64,000 nt of DNA from Ustulina deusta (Eukaryota > Ascomycota > Sordariomycetes > Xylariales > Xylariaceae), in assembly GCA_023159155.1 (NCBI GenBank), contig JAJNNX010000049.1:62001-126000 (forward strand), given 5' to 3'. Shown here one piece after another: positions 1-11,814 of this stretch. Made by a program: the position numbers and the translations under genes. The notes under the pieces were generated by a model. The model searched no databases, was not told the origin of the DNA, and saw only the letters and a program-made list of their open reading frames with translations. Numbering within the stretch: position 1 is the stretch's first letter; every line of letters begins with the position of its first letter.

Positions 1-1282
1 TTAGAAATAGCTAAAGTTATAATAATTATTTTATAAAAAGCTATTAATACTACTATTGCTTAAGTTTTTAAAAAGTTTTAGAAATTTTTTTTTATTATAT
101 TTAAAGCAGCTATACAACAATTACTTAACTACTAGCTATAGGACTATGCTATTAATATTATAAAAAGCAAAATATTACTATAGGAATTATTATATATACT
201 ATAAGCGCATAAAAATTAAATATTTTAAAACTATAGTTAAAAGAAATACTAAAAACTAGGTATATTTAGAAATCTACCTTATTATATAGGGTTTTTTTAA
301 TGTTTATTAAAAAAAAGAACTTAAATAATCTTTTATAACCTATAGTTAATTATAAAAACTTAAATAATATAACGATCCTGGTCCGGTACTTAATATTATT
401 AATTGCGGAGCTACAAGCTTGCTTTGTAATAGCTAAATAGTTTATTAAAATCGACCTAAAGTCCAGATTTTTTTTAGTATATATTAAAAAAGAAAATAAA
501 TAAAAAATAATATTTTATTATAAATATAGCTTTTTTAAATATATAGTTATACTAATAGGACTTATAAATATTTTAGTAATTTTCTAAGCTATAATAAACA
601 ATATATTTTATAACTTTATTAATACTAGACTTTTTATTTATTTAAACAATTTATTAATTTATGCTAATATATTAAAAAAATATAATTAACTAATTAAAAA
701 AGTCCTAAAATAATTAATATAATATAACTTAATAGTTGCCTTTTAAAAATATAAATAGCAAATATAAAAAGTAGAGTTCCTAAGCTATATTATTAGGGCT
801 AATAGAATTTCTATAGTACTACACAAAATAGATTATATTAATAAATAAAAAACCCTAAATATTCTATAAAAATTATAATAGTTTGTAAGCTTTGCTAATT
901 TTTATTAATAGTTTATTAAAAAATTTTCGGTAATTGTTAAACTTTTTATAGACGCTAATAAAAAGAACAAAAAAAAGTAAAAATAAATAGAAGCAATAGG
1001 CGAAGCTTTTAAAAAACTAAAATATTGATTTATTATAGCTTCTATTTTAATATATTTTAACTTAGAGAAAATTGCATACATAAAAACTAATATATTAGAC
1101 TTTGCTTTTAGGGCAGTCCTATTATAAAAAGACCTAAACAAACAACTATATCTGGTTGCTTTTTATTTATGCAAGCTTATATTAACAGAAATAAATTATA
1201 AAATTTATAATAAAAAGCTTTTAGCTATAGTAGATTTTTTTAATTACTAGCGCTAATACTTAAAAAGCGCTAAATATAGGAT
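1..1282 (+). mobile_element. RIP-degraded Ty3/Gypsy retrotransposon A, left part (RT and RNase H)
   Basis: Read in the + direction with many stops, this stretch still aligns by eye to Gypsy pol. A reverse-transcriptase segment runs from about 346 (like the YRxLN...RYPLPLI region) through the polymerase box at 639-662. There the usual YLDD reads YLNN: both catalytic Asp codons (645-650) are now Asn codons, as a G-to-A change would give. An RNase H segment starts near 1150 (VAFYxxKLxxxEINY, then KxLLAIVD) and stops in mid-domain at 1282, where element B is inserted. The rest of A resumes at 8962. The 5' end lies outside the window. The element is dead; the DNA is almost only A and T. Confidence 0.85.
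1278..1282. repeat. 5-bp target-site duplication of element B, left copy
   Basis: AGGAT at 1278-1282 recurs as AGGAT at 8957-8961, exactly flanking the two LTR outer ends of element B. A 5-bp duplication is what Ty3/Gypsy integrases make. Removing element B plus one copy rejoins the RNase H frame of element A. Confidence 0.85.
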
Positions 1283-1461
1283 TATCATAAATAGGAAGTT
1301 TACGAGGTCAGGTATAATATATAGAGAAATAAATTATATATTTAGTAAGGTTAGCTTATAAAACTAAAGCTTATAGAAAAAAGATTCTCTATCGAAATAA
1401 GTACAAATATAGTATATATATATAATAAATATGCACCGGTCCTAGTATGCTAGACATAACA
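1283..1461 (-). repeat. 3' LTR of element B (179 bp)
   Basis: Direct repeat of 8778-8956, same length, no gaps. About 29 positions differ and all are transitions. The outer end TATCAT is a RIP-altered TGTCAT and pairs with the opposite end ATGACA, the TG...CA termini of an LTR. Confidence 0.87.
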
Positions 1462-1480
1462 ATTATCCTTTCTTCTTTAG
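1462..1480 (-). other. Probable polypurine tract of element B
   Basis: On the - strand the bases abutting the 3' LTR read as a nearly pure purine run (AAAGAAGAAAGGATAA). This is where the plus-strand primer of a Gypsy element is expected, and it supports the - strand orientation. Confidence 0.6.
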
Positions 1481-1897
1481 TTAGGTTATCTCTAACCTAA
1501 TATATATAAATATATAAAATATAAAATATATAGTATAAGTAGGTAGTATATATATATATAAATAAAAAGTAATTCAAATATAAGGTTTATATGGAATTAA
1601 GGTAATATATATGTAATTAATACAATATAATCAATTAGGTGTTTATAAATATAAGTATATAAGTATTTCTATTATATTAATAATATATAATATTATTATT
1701 ATTATTAATATAAATATTTTAGTACTTATATAGTATTATTAATTAAAAGTTTTAATATATATATAGTATAGTATGTATATATATATTATATACTTAAATA
1801 TATAATAAATTTTAATACTAGTAATTTAAGCGTAAGCTACGCATAAATTACTTATAAAACTAATCTAGTTTTATATAAATATTCTAGCCTAGTTTTC

Positions 1898-1925
1898 TTT
1901 TTTTTTTTTTTTTTTTTTTTTTTTT
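1898..1925 (+). repeat. T28 homopolymer run
   Basis: An uninterrupted run of 28 T, preceded by TTTTC, inside the 3' non-coding part of element B. It could be an expanded AT tract or the poly(A) tail, seen from the other strand, of a small retroposed sequence. No ORF relic was recognised beside it. Confidence 0.7.
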
Positions 1926-4029
1926 AGCCGCTGCTATTATTATTATTTATTAGTTTTAGCTACTTATATATATCGCCGCTATTGTTTTTTTTTTTTTTTA
2001 CTTTATTTTTATACCTTTTTTTCTTTTTTTTATACCTATATTACTATATCTAATACTATTTTTAACCCTTTTTATATTTCTTTTAATAAAAAGCTTTTAT
2101 AGAACCGCTGTAATTATTGCTTTTAATGCCTCGCTTGCTAGAAAGTTATAAACAGCTATAATTGTTGCAACCATAAGCAATATACATATAAACAAGCTAT
2201 TAAAACTAAAAACAAAGCTTATAAATATAAACCTACCAAATTTCTAATCTATAGTACATATATATATTAATACTATTTTAGTAATACTTATAATAAAGCT
2301 TAGCCCAACTTTAGCTAGCTTATTTAGGTTATTTATATTATAAAAAAAACTAAGGCATTTTTTTATAATAAGTACTAAAAAAAGCATAAAATATATAACT
2401 TTATAAATAGATCTATATCTATTTTATATTAGTATTAATACTAATTTAAATTTTTTATTTAATTAGGTTCTAAATCTAATATTTTTTAATATAGTTTATA
2501 TTAATAAATTACTAAACTAGTCTTATTAGTTTTTTAACTCCAAAACAAATATAAATAATAACAAAATTATTAATAAAATAAGTTTAGTTGTTTAGCAAAC
2601 TTTTATAAAGCTTTATTAATAGCTAATTAATATTTAATTTTGTTTATTAAAAACGTTTTATTATCTTTTAGCAACCTATTATATATAGTTTGGCCTTATT
2701 AGTAAACTTAATAATACTAAAATAAATAATTCTTTTATTATTTTATTAAATTTTTATAAATTATTTATATATTTTTAAAATACTTATATTATATACTTTT
2801 AATTAATAATATAACAAAAAAAAACATCTTATTTTAAATAGTAGCATACCTTTTTTTTAATGCTATAAATATTTTTATTTAATCCTATTTTATATTATTA
2901 TCTAATATAAATAAACAAATAATTAATACAAAGCATATTTTTACATAACTATTATATATTTTTAATTTAAAAATTATAATTATATATTATAAATATTAGC
3001 TATTTATTATTTTATAACAAAATTAAAAAAAACAGTTATAAATATTTATAATTAAGCAACCTAAACTACTACTATAGCTACTATAATAAACTTAAATATT
3101 TATTATTTTAATAAGATTTAATCTTAGGGGTAGTTTATATATAGCCTAATAATAAAGCGCAAATTAAATATCTAAAATAATTAGTTTAATTCTAACTGTA
3201 TAAGTTTTTTATAGGTTTGTTTTTATTAATTTGCTAAAATTTCGGGCTAATATAATTATTAAATTAGTTAAATCCCTAAATAATAGGGCTAAATATTTTT
3301 AAATAAAAATAAAAATAATTAATCTTTTTTTATTATTATTTTAAATACAAATTACTAAGTTAAAAGTTCTTTTTTTTATAACTTTACTATTATTTAAAAG
3401 CTTGTATTGCTTTAAGTATTATAATATTAATAGCTAATATTTATTAGTTATATTTAATTAGCCAGCCTTTTTATTTAACTTTATAATATAACTTATAATT
3501 ATATATTTGTTTTATTACTATATTTTTAATTTCTTATTTATTTAAATTATTTGTAAAATCTAGCATAAGTAAATTATATATAATATTAGCTTTTTAAAAC
3601 TTAAGTAGTTAAATAAAAAAAACGTTATAAAAATAGGCATATTATACTAAAAATATAAAGCAATATATTTATAATCTAATATAACTAAAGATCTAAAATA
3701 GGCTAATAAACTTAAATACTAATTTAAAATATTTAAAACTTAAGTTTTTTATAAATAATACTACTATATTTCTAATTTTATAAATTATAAATTTATATTT
3801 AATATTATAATATTTTTAATATTTTTTAACTATAATTTTTTACTAATTTTTTAAATTATTTTTAATAGTTTATAATTTTTGTAATTATTTCTATACTACT
3901 AGCACCCCTTTTAAAATAAAATTATTTTTAACAAATAGTCTAAATTTTAATATATAGCTATATAAAGCTTTAAAAAATAACTTGCTAGTTATACTATTAA
4001 TAGCTAAATTAATTACAAAATATAGTTAA

Positions 4030-4440
4030 AAAAATAATTATAATTAATTAGTTTGTTTACTATTAATAAAGCATTTAAAATAATTTTTGATTATTTAATT
4101 TATATGCTCCGTTTGCCTATTAGTTCTAAAGTAAAACGCAACTAAATATTTTTTTTTAATTTTAAAATAATAATATAAATCTAACTAGAAATAACTAGTA
4201 AAAAAAGAGCCGCAGTTTAACACAATACTTATAGAACTTCTATAAATATATTTAATTTTTTAATAAAATAAAATAGCAAGCTATATTAAAATTATTTTAG
4301 TATTAACAAAAAACAAATATATTAATTTAATAAATTTATTAATAATTACTAAAATATAATTAATTTAATAGTTTTTATAAAAAAATTAAAAATAATCTAA
4401 TTATAAAATTTATAAATAGTTCTTATATAAGAACTAAAAA
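4030..4440 (-). pseudogene. Integrase core relic of element B
   Basis: The - strand translation, with stops, can be followed along the Gypsy integrase core. The clearest piece is the block that reads YLVAFYFRTNRQTEHIN, matching the family pattern xxTAFHPQTDGQTERxN with substitutions that G-to-A or C-to-T changes explain. Stops are scattered throughout. Non-functional. Confidence 0.75.
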
Positions 4441-5749
4441 TATAAATAAAATATTAAGTTTATTATATTTTTAGTAATATTTTATTTTTGATCTAAAGCA
4501 TATTATATAACTACTTATGTAATTATTAATATTTGTTTTTATTTTTAGCTAAAAAAACTTATGCTATAATAGTTTAAACATATATTTTTATTTAAAGTAC
4601 TTTACTAATAAGTTATTATAATATAATTTAATAAGCTAAAAATAAACAAATTTTTAAAAAAAAATATAAACTTTATTTTTATAATATAAAATTTTTTTTT
4701 TAATTATTTATTAAAAATCTATAAGCTTTTTAGTATTAATACGCTTTTTAATTAATTTATATTTAAGGTTTTTTTTATTAAATATTCTAGATTATATTTT
4801 ATAAACTTTATAATATATCTAGATTTTAAAAGTTCTTATTACTTATAGCTATTTATGCTTATATATATATAACTACTTATATAAAAATAGTTCTTTTTTT
4901 AAAAGGTTAGGCAATATATATTTTGCTTACTAGTACTTTTAAATACTTATTAAAAATCTTAATCTATACTACTATAATCTTTTTTTTTAGTATTAAAAAA
5001 AAATTAATATTTTAAAGCAAATTACTTATATAATTAAATTAGTATAATAAAAAATTAGCTTTGTTTTGCTTGCTTTGCTTATATTTAATAATAAAATTAA
5101 AAAAAACTAAATATATATACTAATAAGCTTATTTTTTATTTAGCTTTAGAGTTTTTATAAACGCTTAAAAATTACTATAATTAATTAATACTTTAATTAA
5201 TAATTTATTTTTTTAAAAATAATATTACTAATATTTAAAATATTTTATAATTATAAATATTTTTTAATTTAAAATCTTATAGTTTAATTCTATATTAATA
5301 AACTTGCAAAAATAAAACATAACAAAACACTATTTATTTTAACTATTTTTTTAAAAAAAGTTCTTTACTAGCGCTGCTTTAAAAAAATTAGTTTTTATTA
5401 ATATTTATTTTTTAGGGTTAAAATATATAAAAAAATTAGTTTTTTTAAATAAGTTCTAAAGCTTTTTAAAAGCTTTTATTATAAAATAGTTTAAAAAAAT
5501 TCGACTTTTTTTTATTCTAGTTATGCTTTTTTTTAAATATTAAGTTAAAAAAGCAGCAATTTAAAAATATTCTTTAATAAAGCGCTAGTAAAAATTATAA
5601 AACTTCAAAAACTATTATAGCTTATAATAAAAATTAAAAAATAGCTATTATTTAATTATATTAATATAACTAAAATTTATTTTAATATTTTAACTAAATA
5701 TAATATATTTAAAAAATTTAAATTTTTTTTAATAAAACTAATATTTTAA

Positions 5750-6230
5750 AAGCTTAATATATAGCTTAGCATTTTAAAATCTTTTAATAATTTTTTAAAT
5801 ATATTTTATATAAGATTTTTTATTTATAAAAAATATAAAAATATTGTTTAAATATATAATATAAAATATATCTAAAATATTATTAAATATTTTATATATA
5901 TAGTTCTAAAAAGTAGCAAAAATATTATATAAACTTATAAATATAACTAAAAATTTATAATAGCTATAATATATATAAAAAGCTATTTTTTATTTATTTC
6001 TTTTTTAATTTAAATATAATAATAAATATTTTTAAAATTAATTTTAGTAAATATTTTAATATATATAAATCTATTTATTAATTCCAAAATAAAAAGAAAA
6101 TATAATAATTTTTCTATATAACATAATTAAATTTTTTATAATCTATATATAGTTTTAAACTTTTATTTTTTTTAAAAATAAACAAAATAAAAACCCTAGC
6201 TAAGCTTTTAGATTTTTAGATTTTTTTATT
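5750..6230 (-). pseudogene. Reverse transcriptase relic of element B
   Basis: The - strand frame shows the RT order VARVLFxxKK, the short block before the catalytic core, the FLVxFxSLxN relic of the usual FLVMPFGLTNAP block, and a YLNNILIF relic of YLDDILIF at about 5840-5860. The Asp-Asp pair is replaced by Asn-Asn. Stops are scattered throughout. Confidence 0.8.
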
Positions 6231-7201
6231 AGCTATTATTTCTATAAGCTATTTTTAAAATTTTTTAAGTTTATTCTAGGTTAATAAATAAATAAAATAA
6301 TAAAATATTATAATATTATTTTATAGATTAATTATTAAGTTTTTTTATTTAAAGTATAAAAAAATATTAGTTTTATTAATATTAAAAAAATTAGCTAAAT
6401 CGTAAAATTTTAGCAAAACATTTTTAAAACTAATATAATTTTTTTTAGTTTTTAATTCTTTTAACTAAAAAAGTTCAAAAAAATATATAATAGCTTAACA
6501 ATATTTCTTATTTTTATAAGCCCTAGCAAATTAATAAGCTATAACTAACTTAAAATATTTAGGCCTTAAGCTATAAAACTAGCAATTCAAACTTAAATTA
6601 AATATAATTTTTTAGTTTTTTAGTATAGTTTAAAAAAAAAGTACTAAACTTTTTTTTAACTAATTATTTTAGTTAATAGTAATATAAGTATGCCAAAATT
6701 TTTAGGTTACCTTATAACTATTAATAAGTTTATAAATAACCTAATAAGCACTATAACTAAAAAATCTATTTTTAGCAATATATTATAAAGCATAAATATA
6801 AAATAAAACTTTTTTTAGTTTATTATATAAAACAAAAATATAACTAATATAATTATATTTAGCGTAAAAATCTAAATTAATAAATATTTTTAATAAAAGT
6901 TTTTTTAAACTAATAAAATAAATATTATATAAAATATAAAATTAATGTAAAACAAGTATAAAAAACTATAATTTTAGCTCAAGTTTTATAATTAAAACTA
7001 AAATTATTTTTTATTTTTTTAATTATTACTTAAATATTTATTAAAATATGCTAAAAAATTATATAAACAATTTTAGTCCAAATAATAATTATTTTTTTAT
7101 AAATAATAAAACATATTAAAATTTTTTGGTTTTTAATCTAACTAAGTTTTTTAAATCTAATATTTTTAATTTTTTAGTAAGTATTACCAGTTAGGTTTTT
7201 T

Positions 7202-7243
7202 ATAATTATAACTAATATAACCTATTTTTTTATAATTAAAATA
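7202..7243 (-). pseudogene. gag CCHC zinc-knuckle relic of element B, all four ligands lost
   Basis: The - strand translation YFNYKKIGYISYNY has the exact spacing of a retroviral-type zinc knuckle (x2, x4, x4), but each Cys and the His is now Tyr. TGY to TAY and CAY to TAY are single RIP-type transitions. The position between the 5' LTR and the RT fits gag. This is inference from spacing in AT-rich DNA, though four concordant positions make chance unlikely. Confidence 0.65.
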
Positions 7244-8777
7244 AAAAAAGTTCTAAGTATTACTACTTTACTTTAAGTAATTATTAAAATTATTTTATAG
7301 CTATTTTTAAAATATATTAAAAATATATTAATTAAAATATTTAAAAAATAATAATTTCTTAAATATATAATTATTAAAAAATTACTAATTTAAATAAAGT
7401 TGTTTTAGCTAATTATAATATTAATAATTATTTTAGCTCTAAACTATATTATAGTATTTTTAGCTTTAATAAAAATAATCTTTATTATTAAAATATTTTT
7501 ATTTAAAAAAGCTTTAGTATTATTATTAATTTTAAAGTTTATTAATATTAGTTTAATTAGTATTTAAATATAAAAATTTTTATTAAAGCTTTATAGCTTT
7601 AAAAACAAAAATTATTAATTTTTAATAATACTATACTATATTTACTATAACTAATCTTTTTTAAAATAATAAATTATTAAAATTTATAATTTTTTATTAA
7701 AATAGATTAGTTAATTTTTAGTAGTATAATATAGCTTTTTTATTATTATTTTATTGTTTTTTTTAAATCTTAATTTAAAACAAATATTAATTAAATATTT
7801 TAAAGTTTTAATTAGCCCATTATTAAGCTTTTTTTAATTACTAGCTAATACTTATAATAAAAAAAATTAATTAATAAATCAAAGTTTTAGTCTAGTTAAT
7901 AAAAATTTTTTAATTAGATTTATAAAAAAAGTAATCCTAACGCGTTTTTTTTTTAAAAAAAATTTAATATTAGTTTTTATAATTTTAGTCTATTTTGCTA
8001 ACTATATAAATAATTTAAGTTTAAGCTTATTAAAACTTTTTTTATAAATTTTTAAATATAGATTTTAGTTTTTTAATTTATTTAATTTATTAGTTATAAA
8101 TAAACTATATAATAAATAAAAAATATTCAAATTTTAAAAAATAACTAAAATTAATATTTAATTTTTTATTATTATTATAATATTTATAATAATAAAATAA
8201 TTAATAGTTAAGATTATTTAAATTTAACTTATTAAATAATAATAAAAAAATAAAAAAATAAATAATAAGCTAAAATTAAAAAAGTTATATTATTTTTAGT
8301 ACTAACTTTTATGTTCTAAATAAAAAGTATAAAAAAAATTTAAAAAGTTAAAAAATTTAAAGTTTTTTAAATCTCTAGCTTTTTTTTAATACTTATATTT
8401 TTTAAATTTTTATTTTAATATTAATTTATATATACTTATAAATTAAAATCCTTTTGATCTAAAAATAAATTATTTTTATTTTTTTAACTATTTATTTATT
8501 TTTTTAAGTTCTATTTTAAACTAAATATTTTATTATAATAAAAATTAGTTAGCACTTTTAAGTTATAAAGTACTATTATTATTTTAGTAACTAAATATTA
8601 AACTACTACTAAGCTTTAATTTTTAATTTTTATTTAAAAAAAAATTAGTATAGCTTTGTTAGCTATTTATAGCTAATTTGTCTTTTTTAAAAAGTATTAA
8701 TCTAGTTAATAGTCCGGGTTTTTTAGAAGCTATTATACAAATATATTATAAATAATTTTAAAAAAAAGCTTTAGAAT

Positions 8778-8956
8778 TATTATAAATAAAAAATTCATAA
8801 AATCAAATATAATATATAAAAAAATAAGTTATATATTCGGTAAGGTTGGCTTATAAAACTAAAGCTTATAAAAAAAAGATTCTCTATCGAAATAGGTGCG
8901 GACATGGTATATATATATAATAAGTGTGCACCGGTCCTAGTATACTAGGCATGACA
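8778..8956 (-). repeat. 5' LTR of element B (179 bp)
   Basis: Copy of 1283-1461 in the same orientation. It ends ATGACA at 8956, directly before the second AGGAT. On the - strand it begins TGTCATGCCTAG. It keeps more G and C than the left copy from about its 40th base on, and fewer before that. Confidence 0.87.
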
Positions 8957-8961
8957 AGGAT
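8957..8961. repeat. 5-bp target-site duplication of element B, right copy
   Basis: AGGAT, identical to 1278-1282, immediately outside the right LTR. Confidence 0.85.
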
Positions 8962-10890
8962 TAAGATCTATTTAGACTACTAGAACTTTATATATTTTAT
9001 AATTATAAAGGTCCTTAATTATAAATAAACATAATAAGTATAGTAATTATTTATATATTAGTTTATAATTAACTATTAATTAAAATAATTTAATAAAAAG
9101 GCTAATATTATATTTAAATTAGTTTAATATTGCTTTAAAAAAATAAATAAAGATTAGCTAATAAAAACAGTTTTACAAGATAAACATTTTTTTTATTTAT
9201 AAAATATACTATTTCTAGCAGTAGTAGTAGTCCTATTAATATTAGAACAACTATATAGCCTAATAGTACTACAATAGAACTAAAACTTTATAAAACAAGT
9301 TTATTAAACAAGGAAAAAAAACGCTAAGTATACTTTATAGCTAAAAAACTTTAATAAAAATATCGAAATATAAAATAGTTTATTATATAGGAAAGATTAG
9401 CTATAAATATTTATTATTATTTAAAAAAACATAATAAAGTCTAAATATAATATGTTAGTAGCAGAACATATGAGAATAAATAAAACTATAAAATTAATTA
9501 CTTATAACTTTTGGTAGTTAAACCTAAAAATATTAGTATAAAAATATATATAAGGGTGCTTATAATACTAGTAAAACAAAATCTTATAGTATGCCCCCTA
9601 CGGACCGCTATAACCTATAGAACTTTATTATAGCTTATAGTAGTTAGTTATAATAGACTTTATTATAGACCTACCTTTTTTAAATAGCTACGATTCTATA
9701 TAGGTAATAGTTAACCTTTTTATAAAAATAGCTTATTTTATAGCTTTAAAAGTCTAGAAAAAAAAAACTAATAATTTTATTAAAATATTTGCAAAAGTTT
9801 ATTAAAAACTATATAATATATTTTTTAATATTATTTCTAACAAAAACTTTAAATTTATTATATATTTATAAAAGGACTTTTTTAAACTAGTAAGAATTAA
9901 GCCGCGTATAAATATAGCTTTTTATTTCTAGACTAATAGTTAGACCAAATAATTTAACTAGTTTTTAAAAGTCTATTTATAAATATTTATTAATTATAAA
10001 ATAATTAACTAAAAAGATTTATTTTTTATAGCAGAATTTATATATAATAATACTATATTTGCGTTTATATATATAACCCTATTTTATATAAATTATAAGT
10101 ATTACTTAGCAGCTTATAATTTTCTTTTTAGTATACTTTACAATCTAAAAAATTAGCTATATATATTAAATAATATAAATCTATTAAAACATATAAAAAT
10201 ACCTAAAAAAAAGCTACTAAAAAATAAAAAAATAAGCTAATAAAAAAAGAATAGAAATACTTACTTATACTAAGAACTAACTAATAATATTAAATACTAA
10301 AAATATTAAGACTAAACAACCTATAAAAAAGCTTAACAAAAAAATATTAGAACTTTTTAAGATCTAAAAGGTTATTTCTTTTATTACTGTCCGACTTATT
10401 TTATTTAAAAGATAAAAAATTTATAACTTTTTTTATATTTTATTTATTAAGCTTTATTATATTAGTAATTAAGTATTATTTAACTTTAACTAAGTTCTAT
10501 AAAAAATAGCCCTAATTAAATCTAAAAATTACTAAATAAAAAAAAATAAAAAACTTTTTAAAAACCTAAAGCAATATAAAATATTTAATTAAGTGAAAAA
10601 AATAACTAGCTAAAAAATATTAGATTTAAAAACTTTATAATTATTTATATAATAATAAAGCAAAAAAAACTATATATTAGTTTTATTAATATAATCTAAA
10701 AAAGCTTATAAACCTTTACGTTATTTAACTATAAAAATGTTTAAAAACAAGCATTAAAAAAAAAATTAATATTATATAGATTAATATATTAAACTGCTAG
10801 CTATACTATTAGTATAATATATAAGCTTATAAAAAAATAAATAAGCTTTTATTAAAAGGACTAAAAGTTATATAGATTATATATATATGC
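8962..10890 (+). mobile_element. RIP-degraded Ty3/Gypsy retrotransposon A, right part (RNase H end and integrase)
   Basis: Resumes the RNase H of element A in frame (the IKIYTDHKNL block reads IKIYLDY*NF at about 8964-8991). The integrase follows on the + strand: a DFIIDLP relic of the catalytic-core start near 9656, a YDSI*VIVNLFIK relic of the YDSILVVVDRLTK block, and near 9915-9950 an AFYF*TNS*T relic of AFHPQTDGQT. Open-frame remnants fade after about 10,600. The right edge is set only by the jump in base composition near 10,890; no LTR end was identified there. Confidence 0.8.
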
Positions 10891-11103
10891 AAGAAAACCT
10901 AATAGTCCTTTGTGTCGATAGAGTCATAGAATGTATTCCAAATAGCCTAATGGCGAACGGGCATAAATAGGCCATGAGAATCCCAAGTTCGAATACTCAA
11001 AAAAGGGAACCATAGACCTTAAGACCCCTAGAGAATTATTAGCTGAATATGACTAAGTTCCAAGCCCATAACACATGCCCTTGTTACACTTTGTCCCTAG
11101 AAC
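10891..11103. other. Transition zone between the AT block and the gene-bearing DNA
   Basis: Base composition rises sharply here. A short tRNA-like arrangement near 10,937-11,009 was examined and rejected because the stems do not pair. No gene was seen. Confidence 0.5.
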
Positions 11104-11814
11104 ATGAGCGCGGCGAATCAAGTATACGTCACTCAGGTTGTTGGTCCGCGTGAGGGGGTACTCCCCGGCCACGGTCAAGCCCGGGTAGCACAGTGGCCAG
11201 AGCAAGACTATGGTGGACTCGAAGTGAATCATGACCGAAGTGATGCAATCGATGTTCATTATCCCAGTGGCATTGAAGTCAACCAAAGCCAAATACCTCA
11301 ATAAGTCGAACGAGACCCTCGAGCACCCCCAAATATGCGATCCTACTCGAACGAGGCGAAATTTGTACATACCGGTCCGGAGGGAGTGGGCACCCAAACC
11401 CCAAATCCGCCGCAAAGAAGGAGAGTGTGCGGGCTTTCAAGGACCTGTTTCTGGGCCTTGATAGCGCTTGTCATTCTCGGTGCGGGTGTTGGTGGCTGCG
11501 ATGGGGCTGATATTTCTTTTCCTCGCAACACGAATACTCTTCTAGCGCGTGGGAAAGGACCTGAAGGAAAGATTCGACGTCCTTTGAAGACAGACGTTGG
11601 AAGATTTGGTGAACGTCAGCGTCCGGCAGGATTGTGGACGTCATTTTTGGTGAATTCGTTGACTGAATTTGAGAATAAGTGCCTTGAGGGATCTGAACAA
11701 AGGTTTCAATGTCCAGTCCTTTTTGATGTGTGTCAATTCCTAGGTTTTTGCCCAGAGCGAAAACGGGTTACCGGCTATGACTTCCGGCCAGAAAGGGGCC
11801 CGGTCCGAGAATGA
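11104..11814 (+). pseudogene. Broken single-pass membrane protein gene (fungal cytoplasmic-tail plus one-TM type)
   Basis: One reading frame runs from the ATG at 11104 to the stop at 11812-11814, broken only by TAA at 11302-11304. The first part is an acidic, His/Tyr/Val-rich segment with a GLEV repeat feel (GGLEV, then SGIEV). After the stop the same frame gives Pro/Arg-rich sequence and then RRRVCGLSRTCFW followed by a hydrophobic helix (ALIALVILGAGVGG) at about 11,445-11,505. That Arg-rich/CGL/FW/hydrophobic/Gly-Gly pattern is familiar from many fungal proteins of unknown function, which have a cytosolic N-tail, one membrane span and an extracellular domain. The extracellular part here looks unrelated to anything I know and may be truncated. 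An intron removing the stop was considered, but no good donor lies nearby. Probably a relic; function unknown. Confidence 0.45.

Larger units (their letters stand above)
1283..8956 (-). mobile_element. RIP-degraded Ty3/Gypsy retrotransposon B, full length, nested in element A
   Basis: A 7674-bp element bounded by two 179-bp LTRs in direct orientation and by a 5-bp target duplication. Its genes read on the - strand: a gag zinc-knuckle relic (7202-7243), reverse transcriptase (about 6230 to 5750, polymerase box near 5843-5860 again reading YLNN) and an integrase core (about 4440 to 4030, ending in a relic of the AFHPQTDGQTE block). This gag-RT-IN order from high to low coordinates is the Ty3/Gypsy order. 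A purine-rich tract lies just inside the left LTR, as expected for the 3' LTR of a - strand element. Stops occur throughout, so nothing is coding. Dense A/T and transition-only LTR differences indicate RIP. Confidence 0.88.

Noticed and set aside
1..10890. Repeated AT-rich units considered as centromere, telomere-proximal repeat, CRISPR-like array or mitochondrial DNA insert
   Set aside because: Conserved Gypsy RT, RNase H and integrase relics in the expected order, LTRs and a target duplication explain the block; no regular spacers, telomeric TTAGGG or mitochondrial genes are seen.
10936..11010. tRNA-like arrangement with an A-box-like TAGCCTAATGGC and a B-box-like GTTCGAATAC at suitable spacing
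   Set aside because: Neither the acceptor stem nor the T-arm pairs, and no anticodon arm can be folded, so it is not a tRNA and is too weak to call a tRNA pseudogene.
11053..11415. 120-codon - strand frame opposite the broken membrane-protein gene
   Set aside because: The + strand frame has the recognisable RRRVCGL...FW-plus-membrane-helix pattern; the - strand frame has none.
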